Part shown: in pieces, positions 13,318 to 20,414 of the stretch
Layout of the letters: every line of letters starts with the position of its first letter
How positions within the stretch are numbered: the stretch's first letter is position 1
DNA from: Phocicoccus pinnipedialis
GTDB taxonomy: Bacteria; Bacillota; Bacilli; Staphylococcales; Salinicoccaceae
Assembly (NCBI RefSeq): GCF_903994035.1
Contig: NZ_CAJEWB010000004.1
Location: 1 to 64,000 of the forward strand
Direction of reading: 5' to 3'
Length of the DNA: 64,000 nucleotides
Notes under the pieces: generated by a model
Seen by the model: the letters and a program-made list of their open reading frames with translations, nothing else
Told to the model about the DNA's origin: nothing
The model's database searches: none
Position numbers and translations under genes: made by a program

Positions 13318-13346
13318 TTGACAATTTTTCTAAAAATTGTTACAAT
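13318..13346 (+). promoter_or_regulatory. Strong SigA promoter of veg
   Basis: Consensus -35 TTGACA (13318-13323), 17-base spacer, and -10 TACAAT (13341-13346). The veg promoter of Bacillus is also very strong. Confidence 0.88.
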
Positions 13347-13376
13347 ATTATAGAGTATTGATAGAGGTGGATGACT

Positions 13377-13658
13377 ATGCCAAAAACAATAAGAGATATC
13401 AGAGAAGTCTTAGAGTATGAATTAGGTAATCCCGTTTTACTTGAGGCTCAAGGTGGAAGAAGAACGATTATTAAGCGTCGCGGAATCTTGAGAGAAACTC
13501 ACCCTGCAGTTTTTGTAGTGGAATTAGATCAAGAAAAACATAATTTTGAATGTGTATCTTATACGTATGCAGACATTTTAACAAAACACGTTGAAGTAAC
13601 GGTATTCAACGATGACAACACAGAAAAACTTGTACTTATGGAAGAAGTAGCGAATTAA
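13377..13658 (+). CDS. veg: Veg protein
   Basis: A 93-residue protein of the highly expressed Veg family, which stimulates biofilm matrix genes in Bacillus by acting on SinR; its role here is unknown. The family core GGRRTIIKRRGILRETHPAV and FVVELDQEKHNFECVSYTYADIL is intact. The ATG at 13377 fits the AGAGGTGG site better than the in-frame ATG at 13371, which abuts it. It is a single-gene unit with its own promoter and terminator. Confidence 0.93.
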   Translation: MPKTIRDIREVLEYELGNPVLLEAQGGRRTIIKRRGILRETHPAVFVVELDQEKHNFECVSYTYADILTKHVEVTVFNDDNTEKLVLMEEVAN

Positions 13659-13662
13659 TAAG

Positions 13663-13695
13663 TAAAGCCCTGAACGTAAGTTCAAGGCTTTTTTT
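13663..13695 (+). terminator. Terminator after veg
   Basis: Imperfect stem AAGCCcTGAAC/GTTCAaGGCTT with a GTAA loop and seven T. It may also serve the convergent gene on the minus strand. Confidence 0.85.
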
Positions 13696-13969
13696 ATTTT
13701 CTCTTTTTGTGCTTGTAGGTGTATTGAGTCTTTAGGTTTTCATCTTCAGCGACATATTTTTTAACGAGCCTCGTAGCAGTGAAGCGGCTGATGAACATTG
13801 CAAAAAGAAGCGCAGTACTGAGGCCGATGATTTGAACAATGGTATGAACAGTTCTTGAGAAAACATTCGACTCTAATATGTGATTAGTCACCCAAAAGAG
13901 ACCAATAAAAATAACAAGGAATAAAAGTACATCGATAACGCGTATTAACGCAGGAATATTCTTCTTCAT
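13694..13969 (-). CDS. Small two-helix membrane protein of unknown function
   Basis: I do not recognise a family. The 91-residue product starts MKKNIPALIR and has two hydrophobic segments, about residues 10-30 and 45-65, joined by a short polar loop. A basic, charged tail (ending HKKRK) follows, predicted cytoplasmic. The ATG at 13969 is chosen for the GAGG six bases upstream. It lies convergent to veg and downstream of the azoreductase-like gene on the same strand, but a terminator separates them. It is the first gene of a stretch that interrupts the conserved veg-ispE order. Confidence 0.65.
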   Translation of the reverse strand: MKKNIPALIRVIDVLLFLVIFIGLFWVTNHILESNVFSRTVHTIVQIIGLSTALLFAMFISRFTATRLVKKYVAEDENLKTQYTYKHKKRK

Positions 13970-14060
13970 ATCTAACCTCAAGTTTCATATAGTTTCATAT
14001 ATTATAAATGAAAGTGATGAATATAGTAAGGTTTGCTTAATATTATATAAACTTACATAT

Positions 14061-14108
14061 AAAAAACTCCCAACAGAAGTATATTTTCTACTATAGTTGG
14101 GAGTTTTT
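14061..14108 (-). terminator. Terminator of the azoreductase-like gene
   Basis: A long inverted repeat, AAAAAACTCCCAAC with GTTGGGAGTTTTT, with a further small stem inside the loop. The flanking A and T runs let it work in both directions; on the minus strand it directly follows the stop of the gene starting at 14681. Confidence 0.85.
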
Positions 14109-14117
14109 CTTTTCAAA

Positions 14118-14681
14118 TTATGCTTTTGGGCTTAGTTTTTGTGCCCAGTCAGCAGTAGTTTTGATTACTGTATCAATTGTGTCGTTGTGTACTTCAGCTG
14201 GTTTGAACTCTGACATGTTTTCGAAGTCAGTGAACAGGCTGAATGCACCGAATGGTCCTACAGTTGGCATATTGAAGTTAGAAAGAATTAAGCGTAATGC
14301 TTGAACTGCTGTCACTCCAAGAGTTGAACCGTAACCTACAAGACCTGCCGCTTTACCCATCCACTCTGATCCAAGTTGGTCAAGGTGGTTTTTAAGTACG
14401 CCAGCTGGGGCTTTATTATATTCAGGTGTAACGAAGATGAATCCATCTAAGCTATCGATTTTTTTTGACCAAGCTGTAACTTCATCCAGGTCGTAGTTTT
14501 TATTCAACATTGCTGGTGGCATTGAGTCTAGTAATGGAAGGGGATAGTCTTTGATGTCTACTACTTCAAACTCAACTCCGTCTATGTCTAATTTATTTGC
14601 ACGATCTAAAATGTAGTCCGCAACTTGTCTTGATACGCGTCCTTCGCGTGTAGATCCTGTAACAATACCGATTTTTGTCAT
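14118..14681 (-). CDS. NADPH-dependent FMN reductase / azoreductase-like flavoprotein
   Basis: A 187-residue flavodoxin-like reductase. The FMN phosphate loop is GIVTGSTREGRVSRQVA near the N terminus, and FVTPEYNKAPAGVLKNHLD (about residues 72-90) is the conserved NADPH_dep_FMN_red block. Relatives reduce quinones, azo dyes or nitro compounds. ATG 14681 has GGAGG upstream; the longer open frame to 14732 has no such site. The upstream region holds two MhqR-like boxes, which suggests control by electrophile or quinone stress. The physiological substrate is unknown. Confidence 0.88.
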   Translation of the reverse strand: MTKIGIVTGSTREGRVSRQVADYILDRANKLDIDGVEFEVVDIKDYPLPLLDSMPPAMLNKNYDLDEVTAWSKKIDSLDGFIFVTPEYNKAPAGVLKNHLDQLGSEWMGKAAGLVGYGSTLGVTAVQALRLILSNFNMPTVGPFGAFSLFTDFENMSEFKPAEVHNDTIDTVIKTTADWAQKLSPKA

Positions 14682-14734
14682 TAAATATTCCTCCAATAAA
14701 TTTGTGTCTTTTAATCTGCTAATTTTGCACAAAT

Positions 14735-14745
14735 ATTATATTATA
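14735..14745 (-). promoter_or_regulatory. Overlapping -10 hexamers of the azoreductase-like gene
   Basis: On the minus strand two TATAAT hexamers overlap by one base. A convincing -35 is not obvious (TTGAAT and TTGTCT are present but badly spaced). The first MhqR-like box lies directly upstream, where a bound repressor would block polymerase. Confidence 0.55.
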
Positions 14746-14752
14746 CTAAAAT

Positions 14753-14790
14753 TATCTCGAATTCAAGACAAATAACTCTAATTCGAGATA
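14753..14790 (-). promoter_or_regulatory. Tandem MhqR-like operator boxes
   Basis: Two 18-bp sites, 14753-14770 (TATCTCGAATTCAAGACA) and 14773-14790 (TAACTCTAATTCGAGATA), each match the palindrome TATCTCGAATTCGAGATA at 16 of 18 positions. That palindrome is the operator of the MarR-type quinone sensor MhqR in Bacillus and Staphylococcus. The outer halves also form a perfect 16-bp inverted repeat (14748-14763 with 14780-14795). The site centres are 20 bp apart, about two helical turns. No mhqR gene is in the window. Confidence 0.7.
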
Positions 14791-14824
14791 ATTTTAACTA
14801 TAAACTTAAATCCATGTTTTAGGA

Positions 14825-14859
14825 TTGACTAACAATTATATTTAGGGTAATCTAAATAT
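14825..14859 (+). promoter_or_regulatory. Promoter with SirR/MntR-like operator before the metal ABC operon
   Basis: TTGACT (14825-14830) and TAATCT (14848-14853) are spaced by 17 bases. A palindrome over 14838-14859, ATATTTAG then six central bases then CTAAATAT with one side G-rich, resembles the TTTAGGTTAACCTAAA box bound by the DtxR-family repressors SirR and MntR in staphylococci. It covers the -10, so metal-loaded repressor would block transcription. Confidence 0.7.
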
Positions 14860-14885
14860 AACAAAAATTAAGAGAGGATGATTGC

Positions 14886-15614
14886 ATGTTTAAAGTTAAT
14901 AACCTTGGCGTAACGTACAATAATAAAGTACGTGCACTTGAAAATGCAAATGTAGAACTCCCTCTTGGTAAAATATACGGAATTATTGGCCCAAACGGGG
15001 CAGGGAAGTCTAGCTTTATCAAAGGAGTTTTGAATCTAGTTAAACATACAGGAGAAGTAACAGTTGATGGTACGTTGATTAAAAAGAAGCAACGTGACAT
15101 CTCATACGTAGCACAGCGTAGTGATTTGGATATGACATTCCCGATATCTGTATTACAGTGTGTGGTGCTTGGAACGATTCCTGGTCTCGGCCTCTTCAAG
15201 CGCCCAGGTAAGAAAGAATTCGAGATTGCAAAAGAAGCGCTTGAAAAAGTTGGCATGCTTGATTATAAAGATAATCAAATTGGAGAGTTGTCAGGCGGAC
15301 AGTTCCAACGTGTCTTAATTGCACGTGCTTTGGCACAAAAAAGTAAGCTCGTATTCTTAGATGAGCCATTTGTCGGAATTGATGTACATAGTGAGGAAAT
15401 CATAATCAAAGTGATTCGAGATCTGCGTAAAGAAGGCGTCACGATTTTTATCATTCACCATGACTTAAGTAAAGCACGTGATTACTTTGATGGATTGATT
15501 CTCATCAATAAAACGATTCTTGCATACGGGAACGTAGACGATGTTTTTACTGAAGAGAATCTAAAGTTGGCATACGGCTCAAACATATTTGTGAAAGTAG
15601 GGGAAAATTCATGA
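14886..15614 (+). CDS. Manganese/zinc ABC transporter ATPase (SitA/MntA type)
   Basis: The ATPase of a cluster 9 metal importer, 242 residues. Walker A is GPNGAGKSS (about residues 36-44), signature LSGGQFQRVLIARAL, Walker B VFLDEPF and switch IIHHD. RBS AGAGAGGATG. The stop overlaps the start of the permease gene by four bases. Gene order ATPase-permease-lipoprotein equals sitABC/mntABC of staphylococci, and the upstream palindrome fits SirR/MntR control, so manganese is the likely substrate; zinc or iron is possible. Confidence 0.9.
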   Translation: MFKVNNLGVTYNNKVRALENANVELPLGKIYGIIGPNGAGKSSFIKGVLNLVKHTGEVTVDGTLIKKKQRDISYVAQRSDLDMTFPISVLQCVVLGTIPGLGLFKRPGKKEFEIAKEALEKVGMLDYKDNQIGELSGGQFQRVLIARALAQKSKLVFLDEPFVGIDVHSEEIIIKVIRDLRKEGVTIFIIHHDLSKARDYFDGLILINKTILAYGNVDDVFTEENLKLAYGSNIFVKVGENS

Positions 15615-16444
15615 TTAGTTTGTTTATTGAAGAAGTGATTCAGTATGGATTTTTCCAGAAAGCATTGCTCACAGGTGTTGCTGTTGGAATTGTCTGTGGA
15701 GTCATTGGATGTTTTATTGTCCTACGCGGACTCGCACTCATGGGTGACGCAATATCTCACGCGATTTTACCAGGTGTAGCAATTTCATACATGCTTGGAA
15801 TTAACTTCTTCGTAGGTGCAGCAATCGTCGGCCTGATTGCGGCGTTTGGCATTGGGTTTATAAATCAAAACTCCATTGTGAAGAACGATGCATCCATAGG
15901 TATTGTATTCAGTCTGTTCTTTGCGGTTGGTGTACTCTTAATCGCTAAAGCGAAGACGGCAATCGACTTGACACAAATACTATTCGGAAACGTACTAACA
16001 GTATCTGACACAGATCGCTCGATGACACTTATAATTGGTGCACTGGTACTTATTTTGGTATTCGTATTCTATAAAGAACTTGTCCTTACGTCGTTTGACC
16101 CAGTGATGGCTGAAGCAAGCGGTATGAAAGTAGGGCTCATTCATTACCTACTCATGCTGATGCTGACACTCGTAACAGTCGTGTCATTACAAACGGTTGG
16201 TGTTGTGCTTGTTGTGTCACTGCTCATTACGCCAGCGTCAACAGCATATCTACTCACGTACCGCATGTCCACGATGATATTTTTATCAGCACTCATTGGG
16301 GCAGTCAGCGCGATTGTAGGACTATTCTTTAGCTTTAGCTTCAACTTATCGAGCGGACCGTCAATCGTGGTTGTTGCGACAGTATTCTTTATTTTAGCGT
16401 TTTTATTCGCCCCACGTCGCGGATTAATCGCTAAATACTTGTAG
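15611..16444 (+). CDS. Manganese/zinc ABC transporter permease (SitB/MntB type)
   Basis: A 277-residue integral membrane protein of the ABC-3 permease family with about eight hydrophobic helices. Conserved family blocks GLALMGDAISHAILPGVAI (about residues 39-57) and ASGMKVGLIHYLLM are present, along with the late LLITPASTAYLL. It overlaps the ATPase gene by four bases and ends just before the lipoprotein gene, so the three are one operon. Confidence 0.92.
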   Translation: MISLFIEEVIQYGFFQKALLTGVAVGIVCGVIGCFIVLRGLALMGDAISHAILPGVAISYMLGINFFVGAAIVGLIAAFGIGFINQNSIVKNDASIGIVFSLFFAVGVLLIAKAKTAIDLTQILFGNVLTVSDTDRSMTLIIGALVLILVFVFYKELVLTSFDPVMAEASGMKVGLIHYLLMLMLTLVTVVSLQTVGVVLVVSLLITPASTAYLLTYRMSTMIFLSALIGAVSAIVGLFFSFSFNLSSGPSIVVVATVFFILAFLFAPRRGLIAKYL

Positions 16445-16453
16445 GTGGTTATT

Positions 16454-17371
16454 ATGAAAAAGTGGCTGATTCTTATAGCCTTCATGCTCATTTTAGTCGG
16501 ATGTGGCGCAGGCGAACAGACAGATAAAACGCGTGTTCAGATTGCGTCTTCATTTACTATGGTCACGGATATCGTTGAAGCAATAGGAGGAGAGTACGTA
16601 CAGGTGCATAACTTAGTGCCGAGTGGGATGGATCCACACGAATACGAACCAAAACCAATTGACGTGAGAAAAGTTTCCGAAGCAGATATAGTGTTTGCTT
16701 TTGGTCTTAATCTTGAAGGTGGGAAGCATGGATGGCTCGGAAAACTCATACGTTCAGTGAACTTAGATGAGTCGAAATACGTTGAGGTTGGAGAAGTGAT
16801 TGACCCTATGTATATCGTTGAAGCGGATGGAACGGAAGAACCGAATCCACATGCGTTTACCACACCATCAAACGCTATCTTAATTTCTGAAGCAATTCGC
16901 GATGCTTTGATTGAAAAAGACCCAGAGCATGCGGAATTTTATCGTAAAAATGCGGAAGCGTATCTACAGAAATTAAAAGAAATTAAGAAGAATTATGATG
17001 AGAAGCTGGGACAGATAAAACCAGAAAATAGAATACTCATGACAAGCGAGTTTGCATTTCAATATTTAACTGCAGAATATAGTTTGAAAGATGGATATTT
17101 ATTTGCGATTGATACGGAGGAAAGCGGCACGCCAGAACAGATAAAAAATGCGGTAGATTTTATAAATGAATATAAGCCGCCAGTGATATTTGTAGAATCA
17201 AATGTAGACAGAAGACCAATGGAAACGGTGTCCAACGAGACGGGAGTGCCAATCTTTGAACGCCCGATTTACTCTGATGAAATAGGTGGAAAAGGCGACG
17301 AAGTCGACAGTTATCTGCATTATTTAGAATATAATCTAGACGTGATTTATGAAGGTCTTGGAGAAGAGTGA
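16454..17371 (+). CDS. Manganese/zinc-binding lipoprotein of the ABC transporter (SitC/MntC type)
   Basis: The 305-residue surface receptor of the importer. A lipoprotein signal peptide is visible: MKKWLILIAFMLILVGC with lipobox LVGC, lipidated Cys at about residue 17. The metal ligands of the family are in place: the His of GMDPHEYEP, the His of NPHAFTTP, the Glu of MTSEFAFQYL and the Asp of AIDTEESGTPEQ. ATG 16454 is preferred to the in-frame GTG at 16445, because AGGTGG lies between them. Last gene of the operon; a terminator follows. Confidence 0.93.
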   Translation: MKKWLILIAFMLILVGCGAGEQTDKTRVQIASSFTMVTDIVEAIGGEYVQVHNLVPSGMDPHEYEPKPIDVRKVSEADIVFAFGLNLEGGKHGWLGKLIRSVNLDESKYVEVGEVIDPMYIVEADGTEEPNPHAFTTPSNAILISEAIRDALIEKDPEHAEFYRKNAEAYLQKLKEIKKNYDEKLGQIKPENRILMTSEFAFQYLTAEYSLKDGYLFAIDTEESGTPEQIKNAVDFINEYKPPVIFVESNVDRRPMETVSNETGVPIFERPIYSDEIGGKGDEVDSYLHYLEYNLDVIYEGLGEE

Positions 17372-17387
17372 TTTTAGTAATCTTCGC

Positions 17388-17430
17388 GCCCCTTAAGTTG
17401 GAATTGAAATCCGATTTGAGGGGTGTTTTT
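17388..17430 (+). terminator. Terminator of the metal ABC operon
   Basis: Inverted repeat CGCCCCTTAA / TTGAGGGGTG, one mismatch, enclosing about 18 bases, followed by five T. Confidence 0.75.
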
Positions 17431-17447
17431 AATTTTGGATAAGCCAT

Positions 17448-17640
17448 GGATTATGAGAAGTAGAACTTACACGACCTAATTATAGTCTAAATGAAATGTG
17501 GTTTTCGTGATCTCAAGATTCGACATGATGATTACGTGATATTCATCACTCGGTTTTCGTGATTTCGAGATTAGACATAATGATTAAGTACTAATTGTCA
17601 CTCGGCTTTTTAGAATCCTGAATTACGAGCAACATTCCCC
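17448..17640. repeat. Degenerate tandem repeat of 52-bp period in a gene-free stretch
   Basis: Between the terminator and ispE, about 370 bases have no credible gene. Two adjacent 52-bp units, 17500-17551 and 17552-17603, both start GGTTTTCGTGAT and agree at about 42 of 52 positions. A third, weaker unit begins in register at 17604 (GGCTTTTTAGAATCC) and a still weaker one may start at 17448. Small hairpins (GTGAT/ATCAC) lie inside. The rest, up to 17808, is AT-rich with no clear promoter. Function unknown. Confidence 0.6.
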
Positions 17641-17808
17641 GTCCTTATCACCGCACTTCACACGATAAAAACCTGCGCTCCATCGTACATTCCACCAAAT
17701 GTTCTCCCTCTCATAAACAAACTTTTACACAGATATTGTTTTTTTCCTTTATAGTTAGATGAAAGACAAGTAAAATAAGAGATAATTTATAAATTTATAG
17801 GTGGTTAT

Positions 17809-18651
17809 ATGCATATAGAGGTAGCGAGAGCTAAAATCAATCTCTCACTCGATGTTCTTGGTAAGCGACCGGACGGTTTTCATGAAGTCAGTATGGTTAT
17901 GACGACAATCGACTTAAATGATTATCTCACGTTTGAAAAGAGAACAGACAAACGTATCGTACTTACATCTGATTCTAGCTTTATGCCGCTCGGAAGAAAG
18001 AATCTTGTCTATCAAGCAGCAGAGTTGATGCAAAGAAAGTACAATACACCGGGTGTTGAGATTCACATCGAAAAAAACATACCAATCGCAGCGGGACTCG
18101 CAGGGGGTTCTAGTGACGCAGCAGCAACGCTGCGCGGCATGAATGAACTTTATGAACTGAACGTAAAGATTGAAACATTGATGGAATACGGGGCAACTCT
18201 TGGTTCTGACATTCCATTTTGTGTAAAAGGCGGCACTGCCTTAGCGACTGGTCGCGGAGAAAAAATAGAATCAATCAAGAGCCCACCACACGGTTGGGTC
18301 ATATTGGCAAAGCCATCCATTTCTGTATCTACACCAAAAATTTACAGCGGAATAAGAGGACGTAAATTTATCCCGGGAACAGAAAAGATGAAGACAACGT
18401 TAGAATCAGGAGATTTCGACGAAATGATCCGTGCGTTAAAGAATGACTTACAAGCGGTCACGAGAGAGAGATACAAAGAAGTCGACCACCTGATTGAAGT
18501 TTTCAAGAAATTCGGTGCAGAGGGCGTACTGATGAGCGGTTCAGGGCCAACTGTGTTTGCGATCTTCAAAAAAGAAAGACAAGCGGCACACTTTTACAAT
18601 GCACTCAAAGGATTTTGCGACGAAGTATACAAAGTGCGACTGCTCGGTTAG
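17809..18651 (+). CDS. ispE: 4-diphosphocytidyl-2-C-methyl-D-erythritol kinase
   Basis: Phosphorylates CDP-methylerythritol in the MEP isoprenoid pathway; ispD and ispF lie at 51489-52647. GHMP-kinase motifs are intact: AKINLSLDVLGKRPDGFHEV at the N terminus, the ATP loop PIAAGLAGGSSDAAATL near residue 93-109 and MSGSGPTVFAIF near residue 242. 280 residues is normal. RBS AGGTGG. This gene restarts the backbone order after the inserted genes that follow veg. Confidence 0.96.
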   Translation: MHIEVARAKINLSLDVLGKRPDGFHEVSMVMTTIDLNDYLTFEKRTDKRIVLTSDSSFMPLGRKNLVYQAAELMQRKYNTPGVEIHIEKNIPIAAGLAGGSSDAAATLRGMNELYELNVKIETLMEYGATLGSDIPFCVKGGTALATGRGEKIESIKSPPHGWVILAKPSISVSTPKIYSGIRGRKFIPGTEKMKTTLESGDFDEMIRALKNDLQAVTRERYKEVDHLIEVFKKFGAEGVLMSGSGPTVFAIFKKERQAAHFYNALKGFCDEVYKVRLLG

Positions 18652-18686
18652 AAAAGTAGGAATTAGAGTTTATAAAGGAGCTTACT

Positions 18687-19517
18687 ATGAAATATAAACG
18701 CAGTGAACGTCTCGTATTTATGACTGAGTATTTGACAAGACGTCCAAATGATTTGATACCACTGACAACATTTGTGAATAAGTTTAATCAAGCGAAATCT
18801 TCAATCAGTGAAGACATTCGCATATTGAAAGAAGTGTTTGAATCAGAAGGCATCGGTCTCATACAGACGACTGCAGGTGCTTCTGGAGGCGTGACTTTTA
18901 TCCCAAGAATCAGTAAAGGGAAGGCCGAACAGATCGTCGGACATTTTAGCGAAGAACTGTCTAAGCAGAACAGACTGCTCCCAGGCGGATATCTATATAT
19001 GTCCGACCTTGTAGGGAACACGCGCGTTATGGACGAGATTTCGGGACTCATCGTGACGATGTATGAAGATAAAAAAATCGATACCGTTGTCACAATCGCG
19101 ACCAAAGGAATTCCACTAGCACACGCGGTAGCTAGAAAATTAAACGTGCCAGTTGCAGTCATACGTAAAGACAACAAGATCACAGAAGGGTCTACTGTAT
19201 CTGTGAACTACGTGTCTGGCTCTACAAGAAAGATTGAAACGATGATACTCGCGAAGCGTACTTTAGAGGACGGTGCACGCGTACTCGTTGTTGACGACTT
19301 CCTTAGAGCAGGTGGATCTATCAGCGGAGTGATACGATTGATGGAGGAGTTCCAAGCAGAAGTTGTCGGAGTTTCTGTATTAGTCGAATCGAAAGACATC
19401 GTAGACCGCGTATTTACGGATTACACATCTATTGCGAAAGTTGCAAATATCGATGAATACAATGAAACGTTTGATGTAGAGCCGGGGAATTGTTTAGAGT
19501 TTTTCAATAAAGGATAA
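18687..19517 (+). CDS. purR: Purine operon repressor PurR
   Basis: A Gram-positive PurR: an N-terminal winged helix (residues about 1-75) is followed by a phosphoribosyltransferase-like domain that binds PRPP without catalysing a transfer. The PRPP loop is VLVVDDFLRAGGS near residue 200. High PRPP releases the repressor from pur operators; (p)ppGpp competes. 276 residues. RBS AAGGAG. It is followed by ridA, as in related genomes. Confidence 0.95.
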   Translation: MKYKRSERLVFMTEYLTRRPNDLIPLTTFVNKFNQAKSSISEDIRILKEVFESEGIGLIQTTAGASGGVTFIPRISKGKAEQIVGHFSEELSKQNRLLPGGYLYMSDLVGNTRVMDEISGLIVTMYEDKKIDTVVTIATKGIPLAHAVARKLNVPVAVIRKDNKITEGSTVSVNYVSGSTRKIETMILAKRTLEDGARVLVVDDFLRAGGSISGVIRLMEEFQAEVVGVSVLVESKDIVDRVFTDYTSIAKVANIDEYNETFDVEPGNCLEFFNKG

Positions 19518-19541
19518 ATACAAACCACGAGGTGTTTTACT

Positions 19542-19913
19542 ATGGAACCAATCAATGCAAAGAATGCACCAGCTGCAGTAGGACCATACAGCCATGCAGT
19601 GAAAGTCAACGATTTATTATACTGTTCAGGACAAATTCCGTTAACTAAAGACGGAGAAGTTGTGAATGGTTCAGTTACTGAACAAGCAGAACAGGTTATG
19701 AAAAACATTGGCGCAGTACTTGAAGAAGCTGGCTTAGACTACAGTAACGTAATCAAAACGATGATATTTATTACAGACATGAATGACTTCCAAGACGTCA
19801 ATGAAGTTTACGGACAGTATTTTAAGGGTAAATTACCTGCAAGATCATGTGTTGAAGTAAGCAGACTTCCTAAAGATGTCAATGTTGAAATTGAGGTAAT
19901 TGCAGCATTTTAA
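19542..19913 (+). CDS. ridA: RidA-family enamine/imine deaminase (YabJ)
   Basis: A 123-residue trimeric YjgF/YER057c/UK114 protein. RidA clears reactive 2-aminoacrylate made by PLP enzymes. The family signature [20 protein letters not shown], with the carboxylate-binding Arg, is intact, as is [20 protein letters not shown]. It lies between purR and spoVG, and in Staphylococcus aureus yabJ-spoVG is a SigB-dependent unit; I see no convincing SigB promoter here. Confidence 0.95.
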   Translation: MEPINAKNAPAAVGPYSHAVKVNDLLYCSGQIPLTKDGEVVNGSVTEQAEQVMKNIGAVLEEAGLDYSNVIKTMIFITDMNDFQDVNEVYGQYFKGKLPARSCVEVSRLPKDVNVEIEVIAAF

Positions 19914-19970
19914 TCTTGAACTTTTAAATTAAGCACATGTCCGATCTATTAATTTTGGGAGGATTTAATT

Positions 19971-20303
19971 ATGAAAGTAACAGATGTAAGACTACGCAAA
20001 GTAAACAACCCTGATACTCGCATGAAGGCATTGGCGTCAATCACTTTTGATGACGCGTTTGTGATTCATGACTTAAGAGTAATTGATGGTAATAATGGAC
20101 TCTTTGTGGCAATGCCGTCGAAACGAACGGTAGACGGAGAATTCCGTGATGTCGCACACCCTATCAATTCTGAAATGCGTCAGCATATTCAAGAAGCTGT
20201 GATGAAGGTGTATGAGGAGACGGATGACCCAGTCGTAGAAGATGAAGAATCGATCGAAGAGATTGAGTCTGAAGAAATATCTTACGACAAAGACGAAGAG
20301 TAG
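19971..20303 (+). CDS. spoVG: SpoVG, site-specific DNA/RNA-binding regulator
   Basis: A 110-residue SpoVG. The conserved core begins [11 protein letters not shown] and includes [20 protein letters not shown] and FVAMPSKRT, then [15 protein letters not shown]. In staphylococci SpoVG works downstream of SigB on capsule and virulence genes although no spores are made. The last 25 residues are very acidic (runs of Glu and Asp), longer than in Bacillus. RBS GGGAGG. A terminator follows. Confidence 0.95.
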   Translation: MKVTDVRLRKVNNPDTRMKALASITFDDAFVIHDLRVIDGNNGLFVAMPSKRTVDGEFRDVAHPINSEMRQHIQEAVMKVYEETDDPVVEDEESIEEIESEEISYDKDEE

Positions 20304-20312
20304 GTATATATG

Positions 20313-20342
20313 AGCCAGGAGCCATGACTTCTGGCTTTTTTT
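20313..20342 (+). terminator. Terminator after spoVG
   Basis: Stem AGCCAG..AG / CT..CTGGCT followed by seven T. Confidence 0.75.
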
Positions 20343-20356
20343 AACGTCTTTAAGCC

Positions 20357-20385
20357 TTGCATGAGTACTATATGTAAAATATAAT
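20357..20385 (+). promoter_or_regulatory. SigA promoter of glmU
   Basis: TTGCAT at 20357-20362 and a perfect TATAAT at 20380-20385 with a 17-base spacer, 30 bases before the glmU start. Confidence 0.8.
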
Positions 20386-20414
20386 GGTTAAGAGATAAAA
20401 CATTGGAGGGTCCC

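Noticed and set aside
14042-14108. Small RNA between the membrane protein and the azoreductase-like gene
   Set aside because: The long hairpin is fully explained as the terminator of the gene at 14118.
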